A stretch of 59,417 nucleotides of DNA, taken from the NCBI GenBank assembly GCA_021203465.1, contig JAJQBC010000062.1, forward strand, positions 1 through 59,417. Reading direction: 5' to 3'. Below, in pieces: positions 17,266-25,848 of this stretch. Under the pieces are notes generated by a model. The model was given only the letters and a program-made list of their open reading frames with translations. It made no database searches and had not been told where the DNA came from. The translations under genes and the position numbers were made by a program. This DNA is from Lachnospiraceae bacterium. Its GTDB lineage: Bacteria; Bacillota; Clostridia; Lachnospirales; Lachnospiraceae. Each line of letters starts with the position of its first letter. The first letter of the stretch is position 1.

Positions 17266-19077
17266 ATGAACAATACGAAACTGTATCCTTTTGAGAGGAA
17301 CCGCTACTATGCGGGGAAGATGCTCACTTCCGCGGACTTCCAGGCCGAGCAGACTTATTTCAACAACAAGCGCCGCTTCGTCAACAACCTGATGTACGGC
17401 GCGGGCGTGGTCTGCGGCTGCGGCGTGTTCAGCCTCGACGACCTGTCGCTCCTGGTGGAGAGCGGCGTCGCGATCGACGGGCTGGGGCGCGAGATCGTCG
17501 TGGAGTCCTCTGTCGTGAAGAAGCTCTCGGCGATTGAGGGCTTTGAAAACCTGCGTACGGACGAGGCCTGCCTCTGCCTGCGCTACCGGGAGGAGCCGAT
17601 CCACACGGTCTACACGGTCAACCAGGGGAGCCGCGGGGACGGCAGCGAGGAGTACGAGTACAACCGCATCAGCGAGTCCTATCAGCTCTTCCTGATGGAC
17701 CGGGAGGACGAGGCGGCGGAGTATGAGATGGAGAGCGAGTTCTTCACGAGCCTTTGCCTTTATGAGGACGAGGATTTCTCGGTAAAGCTGTCCATGCCGG
17801 CGACGGTCTGCCGCGGAAAGAACGTCCGGCTGGAGCTTTCGGTGCAGAAGCTCTCCGCGCAGAACCGCAAGTTTTCCTACCGGGCTCTCCTGCAGACGCC
17901 CGTATTCCTCGCGCCGGACGGGACGCACGAGCTGCCGGTGGAGATCCGGGAGGCCTCGCTCGCGGAGGGCGAGACGCTGAAGAAGGATTACTGGCTGCAC
18001 ACGCAGGAGACGCCGGTGCTCGAGACCAGCATCCTGGTGGAGAGCGGCTCCGCCCACGTGCAGGTGGGAGATGTGGGAAAGGAGGCCCCGACCGGCAGCG
18101 CGCTGAATATCGCGCTCACGGACATGAAGCCCGGCGATCTGGTCAGCCAGGAGCTTGGGCGCATCAGTCTCGAGATGAAGAGCATGGGCGGCGTGAAGGA
18201 TTATGTCTGCCTCGCGGATCTGAAGCTGGTGCGCACGGAGAACGCTTACATTATAGAGGAAGTCATGGAGAAGGGCGTCAAGAATTATATCATGGCGCCG
18301 TCCCAGAGCAGATTGCGCAGCCAGTACATGGAGTATTTCTCCAAGGAGCCGGATATTTTCCGCGGCGGCGGGCCGAAGCTGCCCGCGGCAGCGGGGGGCG
18401 GAGCGGCCCCCTGGCAGGGCAGGGCGACCGAGGCCGCGTCGGGCATCTTGGAGATCCCGCTCGGGGAGAACGCCAGGAGAGGAGACGTCCGCTATTCGGG
18501 CGAGATCATGCACGGTCTCGGAAAAGGCAATGTGCATGTGGAGATCGGCTACGAATACATCGCGGAGGACCCGGCGCTTGGGATCACCTCCCGCAATACG
18601 ATCTACGGCAATCCGAAGCTGTTCCGCGACGAGCAGCTGACCGCGGTGGACGTGGAGACGGCGGTGAAGGTCATGAACGATAAGGGAAGCTTTATCGTGG
18701 CGGCGAAGCTGCTGGAAAATGTGAATTATCTCGTACTCACCTACCGCTGGGTTGCGATCCGCTTCCCGGCAGGGAACGATCTGGACCAGACGGAGGATTA
18801 TAGCGACAAGAGTATTTCCGTGGACACGCCGACCGTGGTCATGGGTACGCGGGAGAATTACTATTTCCATGTGCGCTACAACAATATGGAGCCGTGCAGT
18901 ATCGCCTATGAGCTGACCGAGCCGGGGAGCGGCGAGATCACCTCGGACGGTGTCTACACCTCGCCGTCGAAGGAGGGCGTGTACGAGATTCGCGTCTACT
19001 GCGTGGACATGCCGGTGATCTGCACTTATGCCTACGCGATTGTGAAGAAAGCGGGAGCTGAGACGGAGGAAAAATAA
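17266..19077 (+). CDS. eCIS-associated protein with C-terminal Ig-like domain
   Basis: 603 residues, first gene of the injection-system set. The N-terminus carries RYYAGKMLTSADFQAEQTYF followed by N-N-K-R-R-F-V-N-N-L and then GAGVVCGCGV. Proteins with this opening (tube-opening phrase x-G-x-LL-x-x-x-D-x-x-x-EQ-x-Y, then GWGVV-x-GL) occur in many eCIS gene clusters, but their role is not established. The middle is beta-rich; the last approximately 90 residues (about 510-600) look like a bacterial Ig-like module (ELTEPGSGEITSDGVYTSPS). No signal peptide or membrane helix. It could be a particle-associated or baseplate-adapter protein; this is inference. Confidence 0.75.
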   Translation: MNNTKLYPFERNRYYAGKMLTSADFQAEQTYFNNKRRFVNNLMYGAGVVCGCGVFSLDDLSLLVESGVAIDGLGREIVVESSVVKKLSAIEGFENLRTDEACLCLRYREEPIHTVYTVNQGSRGDGSEEYEYNRISESYQLFLMDREDEAAEYEMESEFFTSLCLYEDEDFSVKLSMPATVCRGKNVRLELSVQKLSAQNRKFSYRALLQTPVFLAPDGTHELPVEIREASLAEGETLKKDYWLHTQETPVLETSILVESGSAHVQVGDVGKEAPTGSALNIALTDMKPGDLVSQELGRISLEMKSMGGVKDYVCLADLKLVRTENAYIIEEVMEKGVKNYIMAPSQSRLRSQYMEYFSKEPDIFRGGGPKLPAAAGGGAAPWQGRATEAASGILEIPLGENARRGDVRYSGEIMHGLGKGNVHVEIGYEYIAEDPALGITSRNTIYGNPKLFRDEQLTAVDVETAVKVMNDKGSFIVAAKLLENVNYLVLTYRWVAIRFPAGNDLDQTEDYSDKSISVDTPTVVMGTRENYYFHVRYNNMEPCSIAYELTEPGSGEITSDGVYTSPSKEGVYEIRVYCVDMPVICTYAYAIVKKAGAETEEK

Positions 19078-19080
19078 CCT

Positions 19081-19932
19081 TTGGATAAGATTTATCAGTC
19101 GCAGCGGATGAGACTCGGCTGCGTTCGGACTGTAAAATCGAATAGCGTCAACGATATCCTGATCTGCCGCGACCTCAATTCCGCCGCGGGCGCGCTGTAC
19201 ACCGTGCTTGCTATCAAGGATCACGCCGTGGTGCGGCTCTGCCTGGAGGCGTTCCGCAGCGCCGGCAGCGCAGGGGAGAAGGCCTGTGTGGACAGCTTTT
19301 CCGACCAGGGGCTGTTCTGTATGGTGTTCGAGTACAAGCAGGAGAGGCCGCTGGAAGACTTCTATACAGGCGGATTCTACTCGCTGAATGAGTGCGAGGC
19401 GATCTGCGGCAGCGTCATCATCGCCTGCATGACAGCCGGTCTGCCCTACCCCCTGCTCTATCTGGCTCTGCGGCAGGGACAGCTGAATTTGGCCAAGGAC
19501 CACACGGTCTATCTGGGGTGGCAGATCGACTTGAGCGAGTTGGATCTTAGCAGGACGGAGCGTGACTGCGCAGTGGAATGCGCACAGATCTTAAGGGATC
19601 TTCTGAGCGCGAAGGCGGCGCAGAAGGCCTACAGCTACCGCCTGCTGGAAAAAAAGATCGGCAGAAAGAGCTATGACTCCTTCACCGAGCTGTACAAGGA
19701 TATCCAGATCGCGGCGGCGCCGGAGAAGCGGCGCGGCATCCGGAAGCGACTGACGGCCTGGCTTGCGCGCCAGCAGGATACGATCTTCCGTATTCTGCTG
19801 ATTGTCTGCACGGTGCTGGTGGTGATCGTGCTGGCGTCTCTTCTGTGCCAGCTGATCTTCGGGGATGTGCCGTGGCTGCGGCTTTTGTTCAACGGATTCA
19901 AGACGATCGGCACGGAATCGCTGGTCGGATAG
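19081..19932 (+). CDS. Membrane-anchored pseudokinase-like protein
   Basis: 283 residues from TTG 19081 (GGAGG 10 bases upstream; the next ATG at 19108 would lose nine residues). The first approximately 200 residues follow the layout of a protein kinase lobe: a strand with YTVLAIKDHAVVRLC, a hinge-like LFCMVFEYKQERPLEDFY, a helix, then QGQLNLAKDHTVYLGWQIDL where a kinase would have its catalytic loop and DFG. The HRD and DFG residues are missing, so it should be inactive. A basic stretch (RRGIRKRLTAWLARQQ) precedes one membrane helix near residues 234-258 and a short external tail. I infer a signalling scaffold; it is not a recognised family by eye. Confidence 0.6.
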   Translation: MDKIYQSQRMRLGCVRTVKSNSVNDILICRDLNSAAGALYTVLAIKDHAVVRLCLEAFRSAGSAGEKACVDSFSDQGLFCMVFEYKQERPLEDFYTGGFYSLNECEAICGSVIIACMTAGLPYPLLYLALRQGQLNLAKDHTVYLGWQIDLSELDLSRTERDCAVECAQILRDLLSAKAAQKAYSYRLLEKKIGRKSYDSFTELYKDIQIAAAPEKRRGIRKRLTAWLARQQDTIFRILLIVCTVLVVIVLASLLCQLIFGDVPWLRLLFNGFKTIGTESLVG

Positions 19933-19948
19933 AGGGAGGAAGTTACTT

Positions 19949-22204
19949 ATGATGAGGAGGAGAATACCTGTTCTGATCGGCTTTCTCTGGTTGATCGTCG
20001 TGGCGGTCATGGCTGTCGCGACGGGCGGAGACTGGCCCGGGGAGCCGCCGCGCTCGGTGTATCTGAGCGATTCTCTGGAAAAGGGCAGCGAGTTTGAAGC
20101 TCTGTATTATGAGGAGGAGCTGTACGCGGTGCTGACGCCGTCCTCGTCTGAGGACGGAGAGGGACGGCGCATCGTCTCTTTAAGCGAGAGCGGAGAGGCC
20201 AGCGCGGTGACCCCGGTCCTGGAGCTGGAGAGCGGCGGGACCGTAAGTACGCTTCGCATGACGAGAGACGGCTTTTACCTGACGGTCATCCTGGACGATG
20301 GGGCGGGCGCCGGCGTCTATTTTGTGGAGAGTGAGAACCTGTCCGCGGAGAATCTGACGGCGGAGGAGACGCCAGAGCCGCTGTCCCTGGCGCTGATGAG
20401 CAGCATGGAGGCGGGAGAAGGGCGCCAGATCAACTGGGCCGCCTACGAGGGCGGCGTATTGCTCACCTGGAAGGACGACGGGACGGGAGCCGAATATTAT
20501 GAGCAGGCCATGGCCGATGAGGCGGACTGCGAGCAGCTGCTCATGGATATGGGCCAGGAGGCGAATATCCGGCAGTTCAATATGATCTGCTACCTCGTGC
20601 TCCTGTTTGCGGGCTGGCTTTTGCTGTTCCTGGTCGTGCGCTTCTTAAGTAACCGTAGCTATACGGTCTATGCCATTGTTCTTGTCGAGCTGCTGCTGCT
20701 CCTCGTCACGGCGGGCGGTGTGGCGCTGGCCACGATGAGCAGCCGGAACACGGCCCGGACGGAGACGGACCGCTACAGCAATTATTATATCAGCGCGCTG
20801 CTCGTGGAGATGAAGGCGCTGCAGCCATTGGAAGATTTTGAGGCGGAGGGCTTCTACCAGAGCGATACCTACGAGGAGATCTACAGCCTGCTGTCCGGTT
20901 TCCTCTCCGATGAGGGTACGGGGGAGGTCTTTACCGATATCTGTATTCTGAGGCAGGAGGACAGCAGCATCTTAGTGAGCGCCAGCGGAAAGAACGGAGC
21001 GCTGCTTGCGACGCTCTATGGAGAGGATGCGGAGCTTCTGGAGGCGGATTTCACGACCGACGGCTCGAGCGTATACACGCTGGCGGCGGTGCGCGGCGAC
21101 TCCGCGCCGGGTCTGTTCGCGGAGGCAGAAAGCCGCGGCTACCTGGTCTTCGCAGTTCTGATGTTTCTGGCCGCGAGTGCGCTCTGCCTGACGCTGCTGC
21201 TGGTTCGCGGAAGCGAGCTTAGAAAGTTCTCGGCCGCCATGCTGCAGGTATCGGCGGGGCAGGAAGTTCCCATGGGGAAGGCTGTCCGCAGCCGGGATGT
21301 GGCCGTCATGTGGAACAGCCTCATGGAACTGCAGAAGAAGATCGGGCGCATCAACTATACGCGCTATCGGATCTTTGAGTCTTGTTACCGCTTTGCGCCG
21401 AAGAATATTGAGAAGATTTTCGGGCGCGATTCCATCACGGAGGTCGCGGGCGGGGACACGGTTTGCCTGCGCGGGACGGTGGCTTTCGTTACCCTGGCGG
21501 AGCCGCGGGGTGCATCGGATAGCTGCGCGCAGCAGCTGAATGACTTTGTCACGCTGATGGAGAATCATATGGAGGAGAGCGGCGGCTATTTTGTGTCCGG
21601 CAACGCGGACCTGACGAGTCTGAAGCTGCTCTTTACGGAAGGGGAGCAGGATGGCGCAGAGTTCGGGATTTCTTTCCTGCGGGAGCTCTACGCGAAGGGC
21701 GCGCTCGCTGACCTGAAGGCCGGGATTTTGCTGCATGCGTCCTCTTTCCTCTACGGGGTGGCGGGAGACGAGCGGCAGAGTTTCCCCTTCCTTCTCGCGG
21801 AGGAAAAGGCAGAGCTCGAGCGTTTCGCGGACTGGTTCCGCAGGATGGAGCTTCGCCTGGTCGTCACTGCGGAGGCGGGGGCGCAACAGAAGCCGCCGGG
21901 GGCGATCCGCTTCATCGGTTATCTCTGCCTTACGCAGTCCGGAAGGCGGCTCGATCTCTATGAAATGCTGGAGGCGTATCTGCAGGCGGAGCGGAAGCCG
22001 AAGACCGAGACGCTGGAGCGCTTTGAAAAGGCGCTGGAGCTGTTTTATCAGAATGATTTCTATCTGGCAAGGAATGCCTTCTCGGATGTGCTGAAAGTGA
22101 ATCCGATGGACCACATGGCCAGATGGTACCTGTTTACCTGTGAAAAGTATCTGAATCAGTCCTGCGGTGAGGGCGATATCTGCAGGCTGCGTTGCGAGGG
22201 CTGA
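19949..22204 (+). CDS. Multi-pass membrane protein with degenerate class III cyclase domain and TPRs
   Basis: 751 residues from ATG 19949 (AGGGAGGA eight bases upstream). It has a membrane helix at about 5-22, an external domain to about 208, helices at about 210-233 and 238-263, a second external domain, a helix at about 397-418, a HAMP-like linker, a cyclase-like domain (about 475-690; CYRFAPKNIEKIFGRDSI, TVAFVTLAEPRGASDS, LKAGILLHASSFLYGVAGD, LDLYEMLEAYL) and a terminal TPR pair. The two metal-binding aspartates of adenylate/guanylate cyclases are replaced (VAFVTLAE in place of VLFSDIRG; SGNADLTSL in place of KYIGDAIM), so it probably binds or senses rather than making cyclic nucleotide. 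It sits between the pseudokinase-like and MORN genes. Confidence 0.72.
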   Translation: MMRRRIPVLIGFLWLIVVAVMAVATGGDWPGEPPRSVYLSDSLEKGSEFEALYYEEELYAVLTPSSSEDGEGRRIVSLSESGEASAVTPVLELESGGTVSTLRMTRDGFYLTVILDDGAGAGVYFVESENLSAENLTAEETPEPLSLALMSSMEAGEGRQINWAAYEGGVLLTWKDDGTGAEYYEQAMADEADCEQLLMDMGQEANIRQFNMICYLVLLFAGWLLLFLVVRFLSNRSYTVYAIVLVELLLLLVTAGGVALATMSSRNTARTETDRYSNYYISALLVEMKALQPLEDFEAEGFYQSDTYEEIYSLLSGFLSDEGTGEVFTDICILRQEDSSILVSASGKNGALLATLYGEDAELLEADFTTDGSSVYTLAAVRGDSAPGLFAEAESRGYLVFAVLMFLAASALCLTLLLVRGSELRKFSAAMLQVSAGQEVPMGKAVRSRDVAVMWNSLMELQKKIGRINYTRYRIFESCYRFAPKNIEKIFGRDSITEVAGGDTVCLRGTVAFVTLAEPRGASDSCAQQLNDFVTLMENHMEESGGYFVSGNADLTSLKLLFTEGEQDGAEFGISFLRELYAKGALADLKAGILLHASSFLYGVAGDERQSFPFLLAEEKAELERFADWFRRMELRLVVTAEAGAQQKPPGAIRFIGYLCLTQSGRRLDLYEMLEAYLQAERKPKTETLERFEKALELFYQNDFYLARNAFSDVLKVNPMDHMARWYLFTCEKYLNQSCGEGDICRLRCEG

Positions 22205-22258
22205 GGCTGACAAGAGCAAGCCTCTAAGGAAGTGCGATAAGAAAGGAGGAGCGTGGAT

Positions 22259-23452
22259 ATGGGCAGTCTGTTCAGTACGCTGATTACGACGATTAAGTCC
22301 AAGATTACGCCGCTGGTCACGAAGTTCAAGAACTGGACCAGCTGGAGCTTCATCCGCACAAAGGTGATCTCCGCTATCCGGGACTTCTTCTCGAATATCC
22401 TGAATATCAAGCCCCGGCACAAGAAGGATTATTACGAGGTCTTCGGCTGGCTTGTGAGCCGCCGGCTGGCGATCGCGCTGGTGGTCGTCGCGGGGGTGCT
22501 CAGCATCTACTATCTGTTCTGCGTGCGTAGCGTCCTGCCCAGCTCGAGTACGGACACGGTCAAGTCCTACGCCTACAATTCGCTGATGCTGCGCTTCACG
22601 AGCGACACGGTGCAGATCACGGCGAAGGACGGCTACCTGGCCTACGAGGGGGAGGTGTCCTCCGGCGCGGTGAACGGCTACGGTACCCTCTACAATGAGG
22701 ACGGTGTCGTCGTCTACCAGGGAAATTTTGAGAACAACGAGTACCAGGGAACCGGCACGCGCTACTACGACGACGGGACCATGATGTATACGGGCGAATT
22801 TGAGTCCAATTCGTTCAGCGGGACGGGAAAGCTGTACCGCGAGAACGGGACCCTTGAGTACGAGGGGGATTTCTCGCTCGGCATGAAGGACGGCTCCGGC
22901 AAGCTCTATGACGTGAGCGGAACGCTGGTATACGAGGGCAGCTTCAGCAGGGACAACATCGTCTACAGCGAGCTGCTGGGGATGAAGGCCTCCGAGGTAG
23001 CGGAGATTTACAGCGGCGTCCGCACGGTCTATGAGCAGGACGACAGCTATGCGGTGGCGCTGGAGGATATCGGCGTGATCTACGCTGATACCGGGGAGAG
23101 CGCGGCGCTGGACGAGGAGATCACGATCGGGCAGCTGATCGTCCTGAACAGTGAATTTCCGTCGGGCAGTTCCTCACTCAGTACGAAGGAGGAGCTGGAA
23201 AGCTATTTCGGGACGGAGCTCATGACGCGGACGGAGGAGCTCAGTCTCGCAGAGGCGGTGGCGCTCTCCTATGTCGACTCGGAGAGCGCGCAGCTTACGC
23301 TCTCGCAGGAATATGACGACTACTATACCGTGGAGGAATACGGCGGCAGCGCCAGGATGTTTACGGGAAGCCGGGACGGGTTGAGCTACACCTTTGTATC
23401 CTCTGGGACAGACGGTACGTTTTCTTTCTATATCATTCAGTATGAGGAGTAA
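22259..23452 (+). CDS. Membrane protein with external MORN repeats
   Basis: 397 residues from ATG 22259, chosen because AAGGAGGA ends eight bases upstream (a GTG at 22253 is too close). A cytoplasmic amphipathic start of about 65 residues leads to one membrane helix (LAIALVVVAGVLSIYYLFCV, about 69-89). About five MORN repeats follow (YEGEVSSGAVNGYGTLYNED, YQGNFENNEYQGTGTRYYDD, YTGEFESNSFSGTGKLYREN and further copies, about residues 120-225), then a C-terminal domain of unknown type. MORN repeats usually bind lipids or proteins. The repeats should lie outside the membrane, which is uncommon for this repeat. Part of the membrane module ahead of the particle genes. Confidence 0.8.
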   Translation: MGSLFSTLITTIKSKITPLVTKFKNWTSWSFIRTKVISAIRDFFSNILNIKPRHKKDYYEVFGWLVSRRLAIALVVVAGVLSIYYLFCVRSVLPSSSTDTVKSYAYNSLMLRFTSDTVQITAKDGYLAYEGEVSSGAVNGYGTLYNEDGVVVYQGNFENNEYQGTGTRYYDDGTMMYTGEFESNSFSGTGKLYRENGTLEYEGDFSLGMKDGSGKLYDVSGTLVYEGSFSRDNIVYSELLGMKASEVAEIYSGVRTVYEQDDSYAVALEDIGVIYADTGESAALDEEITIGQLIVLNSEFPSGSSSLSTKEELESYFGTELMTRTEELSLAEAVALSYVDSESAQLTLSQEYDDYYTVEEYGGSARMFTGSRDGLSYTFVSSGTDGTFSFYIIQYEE

Positions 23453-23468
23453 GGGAGGGGCGAAAGAG

Positions 23469-25247
23469 ATGAAAAAAAGAAAGCGAACGGCAGCTCTTCT
23501 TGCGGCGGTCCTGCTCCTTGAGGGGACAGGCTTTCCGGCGCTGGCCGCGGGGAGCAGTACGCTGAATCTTGCGAATGTGGTGGAGCAGGCCTTTGTGAAC
23601 AGCGACGACTACACGGAGCTGAATAACGAGCTCTCCATGAAGAAGGTGGACCTGGCGCAGGCCACCCTGATCGCCAGCCGCTATGTGGAGCAGGAAGACT
23701 CCGAAGAGGAGACGGAGTATCTCTGGTCGCCCTTTATGGAGGCGCTTCCCTCGGAGGGGCAGAGCCTCTCGGAGCTCTACAGTATTCTGATCGCGCCGCT
23801 GCTGGCGCAGACGGAAGTCGAGATCGCCGAGGCGACCCTTGCGGAAGCGAGGCTTTCCGTCCAGGAGGAGATCGCGGGGCTGTACGCGGATATCGTCACG
23901 CTGCAGCAGAAGATCGAACTTGAGGAAACGTGGCTTGAGGAGGAGAAAAGCTCCCTGACGAAGATCAAGGCGATGCTGAGGACCGGAGAGGCCACGCAGG
24001 ACGATGTGGACGCGCAGGAGGAGACGGTCGACGCGCGCGAGGAGAGCATTGCCGAAAAGAAGGAGGAGCTTGAGGAGGCGAAGGAGGAACTCTCTGAAGC
24101 CATGGGAGTGGAACTCTCAGAGAATGTCAGCTTTGCGGAGCTGGAAATAGAGAGCGAGCTCTGGGAGGGCAGGCTCGATGAACTGACCGCAGGTACCCTT
24201 GAAAGCAGCAGCGCGTATCTTTCCGCTTACGCGAGCGCGCAGAATATGCTCTGGGCTTTCTGGAAGGAGTACACGGCGCGCTCGGAGAACTACGAGGTGC
24301 CGGACAATATATTCCAGTATATGCTGCAGGCGGCCGCCGGATGGGCGATCGACACGGATGAATTTCAGACGGAATATGACGCCTATGCGGAGGCGAGGGC
24401 CGCGGCGCTCGCGCAGGCGATCGAGGATGACGACGGCGCGTATTCGCTGTACGATGACGTGTTGCAGTACCAGAACCTGGCGCTCGACCTTAGCGGCCAG
24501 GAGGAGTCGATCTCTGAGAGCGTGGAGGAGAGCTATGAGAATCTGCTGGATCTGAAGGAACAGATCACGGATCTCGAGGACGAGATCGCAGCCCTCGAGA
24601 AGAAGCAGAAGACCTACCGAGTGCGTTACCGCATCGGCGAGCTTTCTCAGGACGAGTACGACGCGCTGACCGACGAGTATGAGGAACTCGAGATGGAGCT
24701 GCTCGACGCGAAGAGCGAATATTTCAAAGCATATTATGCTCTCGACAGTGCAACCGGAGGATATCTCCAGGAACTGGTGGAGGAGGTCGAGAATGATCCG
24801 GCCCGGCTTGCGGGTAAGGAATCCGAGAGCAGCTATGTCAGCTCCGGAGGTTCCGTGGATGCCGATTCGGAAAGCGCGTCCGGTACCGCTTCCGCGACAG
24901 CTTCCTCTGCTGATGAGGAGGCAGAGGTCGTTTACTACATAAAATCCTGGTCGGCCACGGAGGAATTTTCCTTCGGCGTGTCTGTCCCAGGGGCGTACGA
25001 GGAGGAGATCGCGTACTACAAGCTCTGGTGTGGGGAGCTCCAGGTCGGAGCACGGACGGCGACCTCGCAGGAGATTCGCCACGCGCGGCTGCTCGCCTGG
25101 AGAATGTCCGACGTGAAGGTCCGCTTCTACGACGCGGATGGCACGCTTCTTGGAACCTGCGCCTTTGATCCGACTGAGCCGATCGGTGTCGTCACGACAG
25201 TGCCCTACGCGTTGCAGACGAATACGACAGAGAACACAGGAGAATGA
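23469..25247 (+). CDS. Exported TolC-like coiled-coil protein
   Basis: 592 residues from ATG 23469. The signal peptide is MKKRKRTAALLAAVLLLEGT, ending near PALAAG. The mature start (STLNLANVVEQAFVNSDDYT) and the heptad-rich helices that follow (LAQATLIASRYV, IAEATLAEARLSVQEEIAG, and two long Glu/Lys coiled coils) resemble the TolC/outer-membrane efflux helical barrel layout, including two similar halves. A C-terminal beta region of about 130 residues follows (EEVVYYIKSW, CGELQVGARTATSQEIRHAR). A Gram-positive cell has no outer membrane, so it may span or organise the cell wall, perhaps for particle docking or release (inference). It ends two bases before the cap gene. Confidence 0.7.
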   Translation: MKKRKRTAALLAAVLLLEGTGFPALAAGSSTLNLANVVEQAFVNSDDYTELNNELSMKKVDLAQATLIASRYVEQEDSEEETEYLWSPFMEALPSEGQSLSELYSILIAPLLAQTEVEIAEATLAEARLSVQEEIAGLYADIVTLQQKIELEETWLEEEKSSLTKIKAMLRTGEATQDDVDAQEETVDAREESIAEKKEELEEAKEELSEAMGVELSENVSFAELEIESELWEGRLDELTAGTLESSSAYLSAYASAQNMLWAFWKEYTARSENYEVPDNIFQYMLQAAAGWAIDTDEFQTEYDAYAEARAAALAQAIEDDDGAYSLYDDVLQYQNLALDLSGQEESISESVEESYENLLDLKEQITDLEDEIAALEKKQKTYRVRYRIGELSQDEYDALTDEYEELEMELLDAKSEYFKAYYALDSATGGYLQELVEEVENDPARLAGKESESSYVSSGGSVDADSESASGTASATASSADEEAEVVYYIKSWSATEEFSFGVSVPGAYEEEIAYYKLWCGELQVGARTATSQEIRHARLLAWRMSDVKVRFYDADGTLLGTCAFDPTEPIGVVTTVPYALQTNTTENTGE

Positions 25248-25248
25248 C

Positions 25249-25845
25249 ATGGCAGATTATCCGATTATTTCCGATGTAAGCGCGTATATCGTGCGGACGC
25301 TCCGCAGTAAGATGTGCCCGGAGCCAATACCTTCCCCGAATAATATCGAGGTTTCCTCGCCCGCGGACCAGGATGTGGACTACATCCTCGGACTGTATCT
25401 CTATGATATCCGCGAGGAGAGCGACGTGACCCAGCAGCCCTACATCCAGAAGGGGCGGGTCCAGTTAAAAAAACCGCCAAGGCCCTATGGTCTCTACTAT
25501 ATGGTCTTTATCAACGGCTCCTCCCAGATGGGACTCAAGGCGCCGGATATACAGAAAATCATCGGAAGGGTGGCGCAGATTGTCAACGACAACAGCTCCG
25601 TCCGTCCGAATGAGCTGCAGTCCTGGCTGGATACCCAGGAACCTCCGATTGTACTGTCTCAGGCGAAGATAAGTCTGGAGGAGAAGGTGAGGGTGTGGCA
25701 GGCGATCAACAAGCCCTATCAGATCAGCCTGTTCTACAAGGCGGCGCCCGTATTTTTATCCAGCGAAGTGGTCATCGACACCCCCCGTGTCACGGACGCG
25801 ACATTCGGACTGTATATTACCGGGGAGGAAGGAGGAGAAGGATAA
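25249..25845 (+). CDS. eCIS tail terminator/cap protein (DUF4255, Pvc16 N-terminal family)
   Basis: 198 residues from ATG 25249, right after the upstream TGA, with AGGAGA six bases ahead. Family features are ISDVSAYIVRTLRSKM at the start, the central GLYLYDIREE and RPYGLYYMVFINGSS, and a strand-rich end. In PVC and Afp particles the corresponding Pvc16/Afp16 protein caps the end of sheath and tube. Length agrees with the family. It is the first recognisable particle gene of the operon. Confidence 0.88.
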   Translation: MADYPIISDVSAYIVRTLRSKMCPEPIPSPNNIEVSSPADQDVDYILGLYLYDIREESDVTQQPYIQKGRVQLKKPPRPYGLYYMVFINGSSQMGLKAPDIQKIIGRVAQIVNDNSSVRPNELQSWLDTQEPPIVLSQAKISLEEKVRVWQAINKPYQISLFYKAAPVFLSSEVVIDTPRVTDATFGLYITGEEGGEG

Positions 25846-25848
25846 CAG

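Noticed and set aside
17191..19503. A 770-codon open frame on the - strand opposite the first eCIS genes
   Set aside because: It mirrors two + strand genes with good starts and family motifs; long antisense frames are common in GC-rich coding DNA. Its translation is low-complexity in His, Arg and Leu with no domain.
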